From positions 1-41,250 of the forward strand of contig QKHT01000093.1 of the NCBI GenBank assembly GCA_003249935.1: a stretch of DNA of 41,250 nucleotides, in the 5' to 3' direction. This document shows positions 8,367-15,627 of the stretch, piece by piece. Source of the stretch: Bacteroidota bacterium. Lineage in GTDB: Bacteria > Bacteroidota > Bacteroidia > Bacteroidales > UBA5342. How positions within the stretch are numbered: the first letter of the stretch is position 1; each line of letters opens with the position of its first letter. Position numbers and translations under genes: made by a program. Below the pieces are notes generated by a model that searched no databases, had not been told where the DNA came from, and worked only from the letters and a program-made list of their open reading frames with translations.

Positions 8367-8804
8367 TTACGAAAACATCAATTCGGTATCGTCCAGAAGC
8401 GTTCGGTTATCTATAATATCCTGAAGCGTAACTGATTTAAAATGTTTTACAATAATATTATTCAATCTGCCCCAAAAACCTCTTGATGCACAACCCATTT
8501 TGCGATCACAATGCACATTTTGCGACAAACAATCAATAATACAAATACCCGCTTCAAAAGCATTATGAATATCTAACATCGTAATTTCCGAAGCCTTTCG
8601 GGTAAGGATATAACCGCTTTTTTTACCTTTTACGGTAACAATTAACCCGGCCACTTTAAGCGACGAAATAATGGCATCGAGATATTTGAGTGATATTTCC
8701 TGATTTTTGGCAATATCCTTCTGAAAAATACCAATTTCCTGATCGGCCTTTCCGATTTCAAGCATGGCTCTTAATCCATAGCGTGTTTTTGTACTAAATC
8801 TCAT
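8367..8804 (-). CDS. Rrf2-family transcriptional regulator with cysteine cluster ligands
   Basis: A 145-residue Rrf2 regulator. The N-terminal winged helix-turn-helix is clear (MRFSTKTRYGLRAMLEI, then KDIAKNQEISLKYLDAIISSLK, then the wing GKKSGYIL). The effector region carries C88, C92, C99 and C105, close to the three-cysteine spacing that holds an Fe-S cluster in IscR and NsrR. It could therefore sense Fe-S status, NO or redox state; the ligand is inference. Its ATG overlaps the stop of the upstream YceI-like gene by 4 nt (ATGA), so the two are translated together. A palindrome ahead of that gene is a candidate site for autoregulation. Confidence 0.87.
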   Translation of the reverse strand: MRFSTKTRYGLRAMLEIGKADQEIGIFQKDIAKNQEISLKYLDAIISSLKVAGLIVTVKGKKSGYILTRKASEITMLDIHNAFEAGICIIDCLSQNVHCDRKMGCASRGFWGRLNNIIVKHFKSVTLQDIIDNRTLLDDTELMFS

Positions 8805-9415
8805 TGCAGTATCTGTTTCATTTCAGCTATTTCCAATTGCAGGTCAAAACTAATAAAAACTTCATTCTTAACGCGAACCAAGCCTAAAAATTTTTCGGGT
8901 GGAACCATATTAAAATCCGAAAATTGAACCATTTTACCACCTGCAATCGCATACCTGTTTTCCCCTATTTTTTGTATCTCGCCCACTAAATGGTAAAGAT
9001 TGCTGCGACCTGCAAAACTGATGATGATGTTGGATAAATCTGCGACCCCCTGATTAAAAAGCAGACGCGTTTTGTCCATATTCAGTTTAACAGAGATATA
9101 AGGATACAAATCGGCTTTAACCATGTGTAAAAAGTCGCTTTTCATTAAGTGGTTACTACATTCAAATCGCTCTACCGGAATATTTAGCTCTATGTGTTCA
9201 TTATTGTTACCAGCCCATGCATTGTTCGATAAGTGGTTCGGTTCAATCCGATTATATTCTATATTAAACCTGTTTATATTGGTTTCACCAACTATGTTAA
9301 ACCGACTTAGCAAAATGTTTTTTATAAATACCGGTTTATATTCAGATTGAGAAGTGGCCAATTCTGATAAAGAGAAAAAGAAACCAATGACAACTATAAA
9401 AATCCTGATATTCAT
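8801..9415 (-). CDS. YceI-like exported protein
   Basis: A 204-residue protein with a signal peptide (MNIRIFIVVIGFFFSLSELATSQ). The rest has features of the YceI beta-barrel family, which bind isoprenoid or lipid-like ligands in the periplasm: NIPVERFECSNHLMKSDFLHMVKADLYPYISVKL corresponds to the family's 'm..h....L.a..yP.I.f' signature, and it ends with FISFDLQLEI. Similarity is weaker than for the second YceI protein at 10827. It forms a two-gene unit with the Rrf2 regulator, which suggests that the regulator controls its own partner. The biochemical role is unknown. Confidence 0.72.
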   Translation of the reverse strand: MNIRIFIVVIGFFFSLSELATSQSEYKPVFIKNILLSRFNIVGETNINRFNIEYNRIEPNHLSNNAWAGNNNEHIELNIPVERFECSNHLMKSDFLHMVKADLYPYISVKLNMDKTRLLFNQGVADLSNIIISFAGRSNLYHLVGEIQKIGENRYAIAGGKMVQFSDFNMVPPEKFLGLVRVKNEVFISFDLQLEIAEMKQILQ

Positions 9416-9426
9416 ATGGTGATCAT

Positions 9427-9442
9427 TTTACAATAATGTAAA
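9427..9442. promoter_or_regulatory. Candidate operator TTTACA-N4-TGTAAA
   Basis: A perfect 6+6 inverted repeat ends 11 nt upstream of the YceI-like start and directly abuts the porin terminator. Position and symmetry suit an operator for a dimeric repressor such as the Rrf2 protein encoded as the second gene of this unit. No exact TAnnTTTG box is visible beside it. Confidence 0.45.
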
Positions 9443-9470
9443 GCGGGAGAGCGATAAATCACTCTCCCGC
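9443..9470 (-). terminator. Terminator of the porin gene
   Basis: GCGGGAGAG (9443-9451) pairs with CTCTCCCGC (9462-9470). Inside the loop GAT and ATC can extend the stem after one mismatch. The stem is GC-rich and on the minus strand is followed by a moderately T-rich stretch. Confidence 0.7.
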
Positions 9471-9495
9471 CCATGCTATAAACTATGCGTAAAAA

Positions 9496-10779
9496 TTAAA
9501 ACGAAATAGCAGCTTCAACCATCATCCCTTTAAAACCGGAATTTTTTGTGTACGAACTGATGTCGTATTTCTGATTGACATATTCGGCTTTCATCATTAC
9601 GTTTGGTGTTAAATACCAACCACCGGCAACCTGAATACGATTTACGCTTTCTGAATTTTGGTTCGAAACGGTGTTGTAACGTGTGCCAACATAAAACTGT
9701 TTTTCGCAACCAAAATGGTACAACAGTTCGGCAGCTAACTGGTTGTATTTAAACTCCGGACCATCTTTTACGTTCGTGCCCTTTGTTGTTTCGTAGGTAC
9801 CAAAGAACTCAAGGCCTTTAAATTCGGCATAAGCATTTAACATGACCGAAGTTACTTTATAGGTTGCACCCGGGCCCCAATGACCGTTTGCGGCATTGGC
9901 CTTGATGTCGGTACCGGCCGAGTTAATGGCCATTACTGCGCCGGAAGCAATTGAATCGGGCACAAGAATCGAAAAATATCGTGCACCGGCACGATCCGAA
10001 CCATACAATGTACCACGGTGGTTGTTGCTATTATAGTACGGTGAAACAGTAAAACGAAGTTTTAAATCGTTATCCAATTTGGTTTCATATCCAAATTTGC
10101 CATAAAAGGCCAGTTCCGATACCATATCGTAAGTATCAAAATTCTTTGTTGTGTTGTTAAATCCAACCAAGGCAGGGTTCAAAGTTCCGCCTGTTAATGC
10201 ACCCATTGCAATCCAACCATTATTACGATACATTAATTCTAATGCAGGTGCAGTCATAAAGGCCTCCATAATATAGTTTTCGACAAATTTGTTGGCGGTT
10301 ACATGGCCGTTATCCGAACGACGAAAGTGTGCATCGCCATAGTTTACTTCCATTACACCGGTTTTAAGTGTAAGGTTCTGCATTAATCCATCAACAAACG
10401 ATGAGTGCATAAACGGCATTGCATCTATAAGCAAATAACCATCCTTAACCCACGATTCGTTATGGTGACGCGACGACAAATAGGTGGTAAGTACCACTTT
10501 CATACCCGGAGCTAAATCTGAAGAAATAACCATATTGGCAGCAGGAAGGTTAACCCCCGAACCCAGAGGCATAAAACCCGGTTCATGATTTACGCCACCT
10601 AACTTAATAATTGGCGAACCCACATTATCAATGGCCTGATATTGAAGGGCAAAATCTCCACCAAGGGTAACCTTAACCTTGTCGAAATCGGCACTGTTAA
10701 GTTTTGGAAGCTCAAATTGCTGGCCAAACATTGTAATTGCAGCTGCAAACGAGGCAACTGTTAATAAAACTCTCTTCAT
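9496..10779 (-). CDS. Outer-membrane beta-barrel porin
   Basis: A 427-residue outer-membrane protein. The signal peptide is MKRVLLTVASFAAAITMFGQ; I chose the ATG at 10779 because it gives a standard n-region, though an ATG two codons earlier (10785) is possible. The mature part shows barrel strands throughout (LTLGG-like GGDFALQYQ, LRFTVSPYY, LNAYAEFKGLEFFGTYE, RIQVAGGWYL, MMKAEYVNQKYD) and ends in a C-terminal Phe (AAISF), the usual BAM signal. It resembles phosphate-selective or general porins of Bacteroidota; the substrate is not evident. It lies between YceI (upstream, 47 nt) and the YceI-like/Rrf2 pair and is closed by its own terminator. Confidence 0.83.
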   Translation of the reverse strand: MKRVLLTVASFAAAITMFGQQFELPKLNSADFDKVKVTLGGDFALQYQAIDNVGSPIIKLGGVNHEPGFMPLGSGVNLPAANMVISSDLAPGMKVVLTTYLSSRHHNESWVKDGYLLIDAMPFMHSSFVDGLMQNLTLKTGVMEVNYGDAHFRRSDNGHVTANKFVENYIMEAFMTAPALELMYRNNGWIAMGALTGGTLNPALVGFNNTTKNFDTYDMVSELAFYGKFGYETKLDNDLKLRFTVSPYYNSNNHRGTLYGSDRAGARYFSILVPDSIASGAVMAINSAGTDIKANAANGHWGPGATYKVTSVMLNAYAEFKGLEFFGTYETTKGTNVKDGPEFKYNQLAAELLYHFGCEKQFYVGTRYNTVSNQNSESVNRIQVAGGWYLTPNVMMKAEYVNQKYDISSYTKNSGFKGMMVEAAISF

Positions 10780-10826
10780 AATCATACTTTTTTTAATTGT
10801 TAATCAAAACTTTATTGACCTGTTCT

Positions 10827-11414
10827 CTATTGTTTCTGAAATTCTAATGCGAAATCTACCGTAATGGCATTACCGGTTTTAATTGTACCCATTAAAGCGG
10901 TTGGTGGTTCAACGCCAAAATCTGTCATTTTTATTGGTAATGAACCTTTTACTACAGTTTTTCCATCTGTTCCAATCATCCTTTTTATTTTGGTCTGAAC
11001 CGATTTAGTAACCCCTGCAATGGTAATTTTGCCGTTGAGTGTTTCGTTCAATTCACTACCCGACTTACCGGCAGCTTGTAGCGATTCAACCAAAAATTTA
11101 ATTTCCGGAAATTTCGATGCTTTCAAAGCATCGTAAGCAATATTGTCCATCATCGATTTTCCACTTTTAAGGCTTTTTGCCTTCATCGAAAAATCAAACT
11201 TCACAATCTCGGGCGATTCTGTTGTTTCGTTTTTGGCAGTAACCACACAAAACATATCGGTAGAAATCATTTCCCAATTGTGCAATGTAGAGGTTCCCTT
11301 GATTTCTATTTTACTTTGTGCAGGGATTGCCTTGTAAACAATTTGTGCTTTTAATTCTATTAAAGTACTAAATATAAGCACTATAACTAATCTTACTAAA
11401 TTCTTTGTATTCAT
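10827..11414 (-). CDS. YceI-family periplasmic lipid-binding protein
   Basis: A 195-residue exported protein of the YceI family, whose members form lipocalin-like barrels that bind polyisoprenoid or quinone-like molecules. Signal peptide: MNTKNLVRLVIVLIFSTLIELKAQ. The family signature is clear: IPAQSKIEIKGTSTLHNWEM, SGKSMMDNIAYDALKASKFPEIKF, LNGKITIAGVTKSVQ, and the end MTDFGVEPPTALMGTIKTGNAITVDFALEF. I chose the ATG at 11414; a GTG seven codons earlier would put polar residues ahead of the signal peptide. It is probably first in a unit with the porin gene 47 nt downstream. Confidence 0.9.
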   Translation of the reverse strand: MNTKNLVRLVIVLIFSTLIELKAQIVYKAIPAQSKIEIKGTSTLHNWEMISTDMFCVVTAKNETTESPEIVKFDFSMKAKSLKSGKSMMDNIAYDALKASKFPEIKFLVESLQAAGKSGSELNETLNGKITIAGVTKSVQTKIKRMIGTDGKTVVKGSLPIKMTDFGVEPPTALMGTIKTGNAITVDFALEFQKQ

Positions 11415-11743
11415 ATCTATTAAATTATATGCCACTTATGCTATAATATTGATAGTATAAAAGTATTACAAGAAAATATCAGCATAACTGACTTTTGTCA
11501 TGTATTTTAGTCGATCAAAATAATTTTCTGATAAGTCGCACAACACAATTTGAGGCAAACAATACAGAAGTCGCATGAATAAACAGATTTAGAAATATAC
11601 ATATGTTTATTCATAAAATTGTCTTCTTTCCAAATCAATGCAAACCCACAAAACATTAACATTAATTATGCAATTTGAGGCTTAAATAACCAACTAAAAC
11701 GGGATTTCGGACGTAATGATAAGGTAAAAAAAGAGACCATCAT
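11415..11743. other. Intergenic region between divergent yceI and small-membrane-protein genes
   Basis: About 330 nt of AT-rich sequence with no credible gene. It must hold the promoter of yceI on the minus strand; I see only imperfect matches (TACTTTTA near 11460). An imperfect palindrome TCAGTTATGCTGA occurs near 11480-11492 on the minus strand. Confidence 0.5.
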
Positions 11744-11774
11744 TTTGAATGCCATTAAAAATTGTACAACTTTG
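11744..11774 (+). promoter_or_regulatory. Promoter for the membrane protein/methyltransferase pair
   Basis: TTTG (11744-11747), a 19-nt spacer, and CAACTTTG (11767-11774, one mismatch). Spacing is ideal for the Bacteroidota primary sigma factor and the gene starts 22 nt downstream. Confidence 0.5.
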
Positions 11775-11796
11775 GTTCAATAAAAATTAAAAAAAC

Positions 11797-12093
11797 ATGG
11801 CAAATAATACATCATCCCACATTTTAAGTACCTCGGCCAATTTACTGGGGTTTTGTCTTTTTGTAATTACCTCATTGCATATAACCAATAAATTCGAAAC
11901 ACATCTTATCGATGCATTTACAAGTCTTGTTGCGGTTTTGCTCACTGTTTCATGCTTATTTTCATACGTTTCCATACGATCAAAAAAACCGGTATTATCG
12001 GCCCGATGGGAACAAATTGCCGACTATTTGTTTGTAACAGCACTCATTGGAATTCTATCCATTATCTTACTCATAACATTTAACTTTGTATAA
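11797..12093 (+). CDS. Small three-helix membrane protein, unknown function
   Basis: A 98-residue protein with three predicted membrane helices: NLLGFCLFVITSLHI (about 14-30), a second around 40-62 (FTSLVAVLLTVSCLFSYVSI) and a third at the C-terminus (YLFVTALIGILSIILLITF). The loop between helices 2 and 3 is positively charged (RSKKPVLSARWEQ) and probably cytoplasmic. I recognise no named family. The gene has a good promoter and is followed after 9 nt by a methyltransferase gene, so the two are probably one transcript. Coding potential looks real: no competing frame and normal codon use. Confidence 0.7.
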   Translation: MANNTSSHILSTSANLLGFCLFVITSLHITNKFETHLIDAFTSLVAVLLTVSCLFSYVSIRSKKPVLSARWEQIADYLFVTALIGILSIILLITFNFV

Positions 12094-12102
12094 TTGGCAC
12101 CA

Positions 12103-12717
12103 ATGAACCGCACAAACTGGAACATAATACGATACACCATGTATGCGCCCGGATACGATTTATTGGGTAAAATGCTCGACAATTCGCGCAAATTCGGTAT
12201 TGAACTTGCACAGTTAACCCCCGACGAAAAAGTGTTGATTGTTGGTGCAGGTACAGGACTCGATTTGTTGTATCTGCCCGAAAACATTTCTGTAACTGCC
12301 ACAGATATTACACCTGCAATGATTACACTTTTAAAACGAAGGTCATTAAGGTTGAACCGCCCTACCGAGGCATTTGTAATGGATGGCCAACGATTGGATT
12401 TTTCGGATGCATCGTTTGATGTTGTTTTGCTGCATCTGATCTTAGCGGTAATCCCCGACCCTGTGGCATGTATCCGTGAGGCAGAGCGCGTTTTGAAACC
12501 CGGTGGCCGAATGATTGTTTTCGATAAATTTGTACGAACCGGAAAGGCCGTTTCATGGAAACGAAGATTGATAAACACCTTTACAACAGTGATGTTTTCG
12601 GATATTACCAGACATTTTGAGCCAATTGCAGCTCAGACACAACTAAACATAATGGCAGATTATGCGCGTGATTTTGGTGGAAACTTCAGAGTCATTCTAT
12701 TGAAAAAAGCACATTAA
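12103..12717 (+). CDS. Class I SAM-dependent methyltransferase
   Basis: A 204-residue Rossmann-fold methyltransferase. SAM-binding motif I is VLIVGAGTGLDLLYLP, the acidic motif II is VTATDITPAMI, then MDGQRLDFSDASFDVVLLHLIL and the post-motif REAERVLKPGGRMIVFDKF, typical of the UbiE/COQ5-like or Methyltransf_11 group. The substrate is unknown. The N-terminus has no signal or membrane helix. I chose the ATG at 12103; a TTG nine bases upstream directly after the previous stop is possible. It follows the small membrane protein, so the pair may modify or dock to a membrane lipid or quinone, but this is a guess from context. Confidence 0.85.
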   Translation: MNRTNWNIIRYTMYAPGYDLLGKMLDNSRKFGIELAQLTPDEKVLIVGAGTGLDLLYLPENISVTATDITPAMITLLKRRSLRLNRPTEAFVMDGQRLDFSDASFDVVLLHLILAVIPDPVACIREAERVLKPGGRMIVFDKFVRTGKAVSWKRRLINTFTTVMFSDITRHFEPIAAQTQLNIMADYARDFGGNFRVILLKKAH

Positions 12718-12999
12718 ACCACGGAGAACACAGCGGAGACAGAATTACAATTTGAAACGAACAACCACAATTGGGAAATTGGTGTGCGTAAGCCCGCATT
12801 TTCACAATTTTCCGGCAGGTATGCCTGCGGCACACATCTTCACATCCCCACAAATACTTTGTATTTTTGCGCCTTTGTGGTTAAACTCATTGCATCCGCG
12901 ACGCACGATGCGGGAATGCATGATCTGATCATTGGTTCTTTTAAATACGTTTGCCCCGGCCTCGTTTCAGACTTTAAAGAAAGGTAACCTATTTCTTAC
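12718..12999. repeat. Hairpin-rich degenerate intergenic repeat region
   Basis: About 280 nt without a credible gene. It contains fragments that look like dispersed intergenic repeats: ACCACGGAGAACACAGCGGAG just after the methyltransferase stop, the near-palindrome CCGGCAGGTATGCCTGCGG (12812-12830), the phrase TTTGCGCCTTTGTGGTTAAA, a GCATC/GATGC stem, and the perfect palindrome ATGATCTGATCAT (12920-12932). A short open frame spanning much of it lacks any protein-like features. The DEAD-box promoter follows. Confidence 0.5.
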
Positions 13000-13007
13000 T
13001 ACCTTTG
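13000..13007 (+). promoter_or_regulatory. -7 element of the RNA helicase promoter
   Basis: Exact TACCTTTG. The last three bases form an in-frame TTG, but since transcription should start a few bases later, this TTG cannot be the start codon. The ATG at 13035 then has a leader of about 24 nt. Confidence 0.55.
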
Positions 13008-13034
13008 CAAACTAAAATAACAATACAGAAAAAG

Positions 13035-14339
13035 ATGGAAATAGATTCGGTTTTAAATAAGTTAGGCATCGAAGCACTCAACGAAATGCAACAAAGTACA
13101 ATCAATGCATCGGTGGCCAACGACGTGGTATTGCTGGCCCCAACAGGCACAGGCAAAACACTGGCCTATCTGATTCCAATTCTGCGAAGCTTACAAAAAG
13201 AAAAAAGCGGCATTCAGGCTTTGGTTTTAGCCCCTTCGCGCGAGTTAGCCCTGCAAATAGAAAAAGTATTCCGTAGTATGGGAACCGGATTTAAGGTAAC
13301 ATGTTGTTATGGTGGTCATTCTACGCGCATTGAGCGCCACGAACTTACCGAAGCCCCAGCGTTGCTGATTGGTACACCGGGGCGCATTGCCGACCATATT
13401 CGCAGAAATCATATCAATACAGCAACAATCGAATTTTTGGTTCTCGACGAATTTGACAAATCGCTCGAATTAGGATTTCAAGGTGAAATGTCGTCCATAT
13501 TACACCATCTTACCGGCATTAACAAACGCATACTCACGTCGGCCACCAAGGCCGTCGAAATACCCGAATATTCCGGTATTCGCAAGCACAAAGAGCTCAA
13601 CTACCTAACGTTGGCTACACCGGCATCGCTCAATCAGTATGTAGTTCAAACCGAAGGCCGCGACAAATCGGAACTGCTTTACAAATTAATTTGTACACTC
13701 GATAACGAACCAACACTGGTATTTTGCAACCATCGCGACACTGTTTTTCGGGTAGGTGCATTACTCGATGAAAAGGGCATTAGCTGCGGACTTTTTCATG
13801 GGGGGCTCGAACAGGATGAACGCGAGCGGGCTTTGATAAAATTCCGTAATGGCAGTGTGCGTATTTTGGTAACTACCGACCTTGCTTCGCGTGGCCTCGA
13901 CATACCGGATGTACAACATGTGGTTCATTACCAATTAGCCCCAACTGCCGAAGCCTTTACACACCGTAATGGCCGTACTGCGCGCATGTTCGCTGGCGGC
14001 AATGCATGGTTGGTTATGGCCGAAGGCGACTATTTACCGGAATATATTATTGAGAAACCGGAAATAATTGATTTACCTGAGGTTGTGGATTTACCGGCTG
14101 AACCCGTATGGGAAACTTTATACATTGGCGGTGGGCGCAAAGAGAAGATCAGTAAAGTGGATGTGGTTGGTTTTTTAATTCAACAAGGCGGGTTAGCCAA
14201 GGACGAAATTGGCCTGATTGAAGTACTCGACCACAACACATTTGTAGCCATCAATCGAGCCAAAGCCAAAACCACGGTTAAAAAAGTACTAGACATTAAG
14301 TTTAAAGGTCGTAAAATCAAAATTTCGATTGCAGAATAG
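13035..14339 (+). CDS. DEAD-box RNA helicase with DbpA-type RNA-binding domain
   Basis: A 434-residue ATP-dependent RNA helicase. RecA domain 1 holds the Q-motif region, Walker A APTGTGKT (K41), motif Ia PSRELALQ, GG, TPGR, motif II written DEFD (138-141) instead of DEAD, and motif III SAT. RecA domain 2 holds LVFCNH, HGGLEQDER, TTDLASRGLD and HRNGRTAR. The last 75 residues (WETLYIGGGRKEKISKVDVV onward) match the DbpA RNA-binding domain, which in E. coli directs the enzyme to 23S rRNA hairpin 92 during large-subunit assembly. The start is fixed by the promoter box. It is a single gene with its own terminator. A DEFD motif is an unusual but tolerated variant; activity is expected. Confidence 0.92.
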   Translation: MEIDSVLNKLGIEALNEMQQSTINASVANDVVLLAPTGTGKTLAYLIPILRSLQKEKSGIQALVLAPSRELALQIEKVFRSMGTGFKVTCCYGGHSTRIERHELTEAPALLIGTPGRIADHIRRNHINTATIEFLVLDEFDKSLELGFQGEMSSILHHLTGINKRILTSATKAVEIPEYSGIRKHKELNYLTLATPASLNQYVVQTEGRDKSELLYKLICTLDNEPTLVFCNHRDTVFRVGALLDEKGISCGLFHGGLEQDERERALIKFRNGSVRILVTTDLASRGLDIPDVQHVVHYQLAPTAEAFTHRNGRTARMFAGGNAWLVMAEGDYLPEYIIEKPEIIDLPEVVDLPAEPVWETLYIGGGRKEKISKVDVVGFLIQQGGLAKDEIGLIEVLDHNTFVAINRAKAKTTVKKVLDIKFKGRKIKISIAE

Positions 14340-14363
14340 AAAACTGAGATTCCATTGCTCAAG

Positions 14364-14406
14364 AAATGCACAATTTTGGCTGTAAAAAAGCTGAAATTGT
14401 GCATTT
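14364..14406 (+). terminator. Terminator of the RNA helicase gene
   Basis: AAATGCACAATTT (14364-14376) and AAATTGTGCATTT (14394-14406) form a 13-bp perfect stem, with an inner GGCT/AGCT extension and a T-rich tail (TACTTTTT). Confidence 0.85.
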
Positions 14407-14414
14407 TACTTTTT

Positions 14415-14619
14415 CAGGCCCGAACCCGTTAAACTGCGAATGAACGAATAGGATAGATGTTCGATGGCAGGCAAAATTTAACAAGCTCATCTACCGTAAA
14501 TTTACAAACACATGCACTATTGTGTAATATTTTTAAAATCAACCGATTATAAAAGATTAACGAACTATTTTGAATCACTGAAATGATTGGATGGAGAGAA
14601 TGCCGGTTCAACCAAAAAA
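14415..14619. other. Intergenic region with a dispersed-repeat fragment
   Basis: No gene seen. The segment 14461-14490 (GTTCGATGGCAGGCAAAATT onward to AAGCTC) resembles 1618-1647 over 30 nt and shares GTTCGATG with the arms of the element at 5775. It may be a decayed copy of a small intergenic repeat. Confidence 0.35.
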
Positions 14620-14648
14620 TTTGATGGAATGGGCAAAAATTACTTTTT
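14620..14648 (+). promoter_or_regulatory. Candidate promoter of the ABC-RND operon
   Basis: TTTG (14620-14623), a 17-nt spacer and TACTTTTT (14641-14648, one mismatch to TAnnTTTG). This leaves a leader of about 85 nt before the first ATG. No other box of equal quality is visible between the helicase terminator and 14737, and no regulator gene is adjacent. Confidence 0.4.
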
Positions 14649-14736
14649 AAATTGAATCATGGAATAATACCACCAGTTGCATTGTCAAAACTGCGTTAGA
14701 AGCCGTTGTAATTGCGGTTATTTTAAACAACACGAC

Positions 14737-15627
14737 ATGAAAATTGAAATAAAAGCACTCGAAAAAAAATACGACAACGGCTTTAAGGCACTGAAGGGTA
14801 TAGACTTAGAAATTACTGAAGGCATGTTTGGGCTATTGGGCCCCAATGGTGCCGGAAAATCGACACTCATGAAAATCCTTGTGACCATGCAGGATTACAC
14901 CACAGGTTCAATATTAATAGATGGCAAGGATATCAGGAAAGAACGTCGTGAAGTACGAAAAATAATCGGTTATCTGCCACAGGATTTTCGGTTCTTTACG
15001 CGATTAAAAACCTGGGAATTTCTTGACTATGCCACCGGATTGTCGGGCATGTTTTCGCGCAAACAACAACGCGGCAAAGTGGACGAAATGCTTGCTAAAG
15101 TAGGCCTTTACGAAGTTCGCGATCGCTACGCTCAGGATTTGTCGGGCGGCATGAAACGCCGACTCGGCATCGCTCAGGCATTAATTACAAACCCCAAAAT
15201 GCTTGTTGTGGATGAACCAACCACCGGACTCGACCCCGAAGAGCGAATAAGATTCCGGAATTTACTTTCTGAGCTTGGAAACCAGGATACAATTATCATT
15301 TTATCGACACATATTGTGGGCGACATTTCGAGTACCTGTAACCAAATGGCCGTATTGCACGAAGGCGAAATTGCCTTTGTTGGTTCGCCCGAAGAACTTA
15401 TAGCCAGAGCAAAAAACAGTGTGTGGCAGTTACACGTTTCAAATAGCGAGTACGATTTATTGAAAGAGAAATACCCTGTAATTTCGACGATACCGGCCGA
15501 CAATGGTTGGGAAATACAACTTGTGGGTGATGATATTGAGGGATTTGAAGGCAAAAAGATTAAACCAAACCTCGAACATGCCTATGTACATTTAATGGAA
15601 TACAAACTAAATGCCTGGCAATTATGA
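14737..15627 (+). CDS. ABC transporter ATP-binding protein (NBD1 of the hybrid operon)
   Basis: A 296-residue ATPase of the ABC-2/drug-export type. Motifs: A-loop Tyr in KKYDNGFKALKG, Walker A GPNGAGKST (K41), Q-loop YLPQDF, signature LSGGMKRR (from 135), Walker B MLVVDEPTTGLDP (E160 catalytic), H-loop STHI (H192). A C-terminal extension of about 80 residues (VWQLHV onward) follows the core. I chose the ATG at 14737; a TTG 60 nt upstream would add a Cys-rich tail not expected in the family. The ATG of the permease overlaps its stop (ATGA). It is closely similar along its length to the ATPase domain fused to the second RND pump, including the RIRFRNLL segment and the C-terminal extension, so both came from one ancestor. 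Confidence 0.93.
   Translation: MKIEIKALEKKYDNGFKALKGIDLEITEGMFGLLGPNGAGKSTLMKILVTMQDYTTGSILIDGKDIRKERREVRKIIGYLPQDFRFFTRLKTWEFLDYATGLSGMFSRKQQRGKVDEMLAKVGLYEVRDRYAQDLSGGMKRRLGIAQALITNPKMLVVDEPTTGLDPEERIRFRNLLSELGNQDTIIILSTHIVGDISSTCNQMAVLHEGEIAFVGSPEELIARAKNSVWQLHVSNSEYDLLKEKYPVISTIPADNGWEIQLVGDDIEGFEGKKIKPNLEHAYVHLMEYKLNAWQL

Noticed and set aside
12784-12987. 67-residue open frame between the methyltransferase and helicase genes
   Set aside because: It lies in a palindrome- and repeat-rich spacer, has no protein-family features, no promoter, and ends next to the helicase promoter.
13005-13034. TTG start extending the RNA helicase by ten residues
   Set aside because: The TTG is part of an exact -7 promoter element, so it would lie upstream of the transcript; the ATG at 13035 gives the family N-terminus.
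14677-14736. TTG start adding a Cys-rich 20-residue N-terminus to the first ABC ATPase
   Set aside because: The ATG at 14737 gives the usual ABC N-terminus. The Cys pattern in the extension looks tempting as a metal site but is most likely leader sequence.
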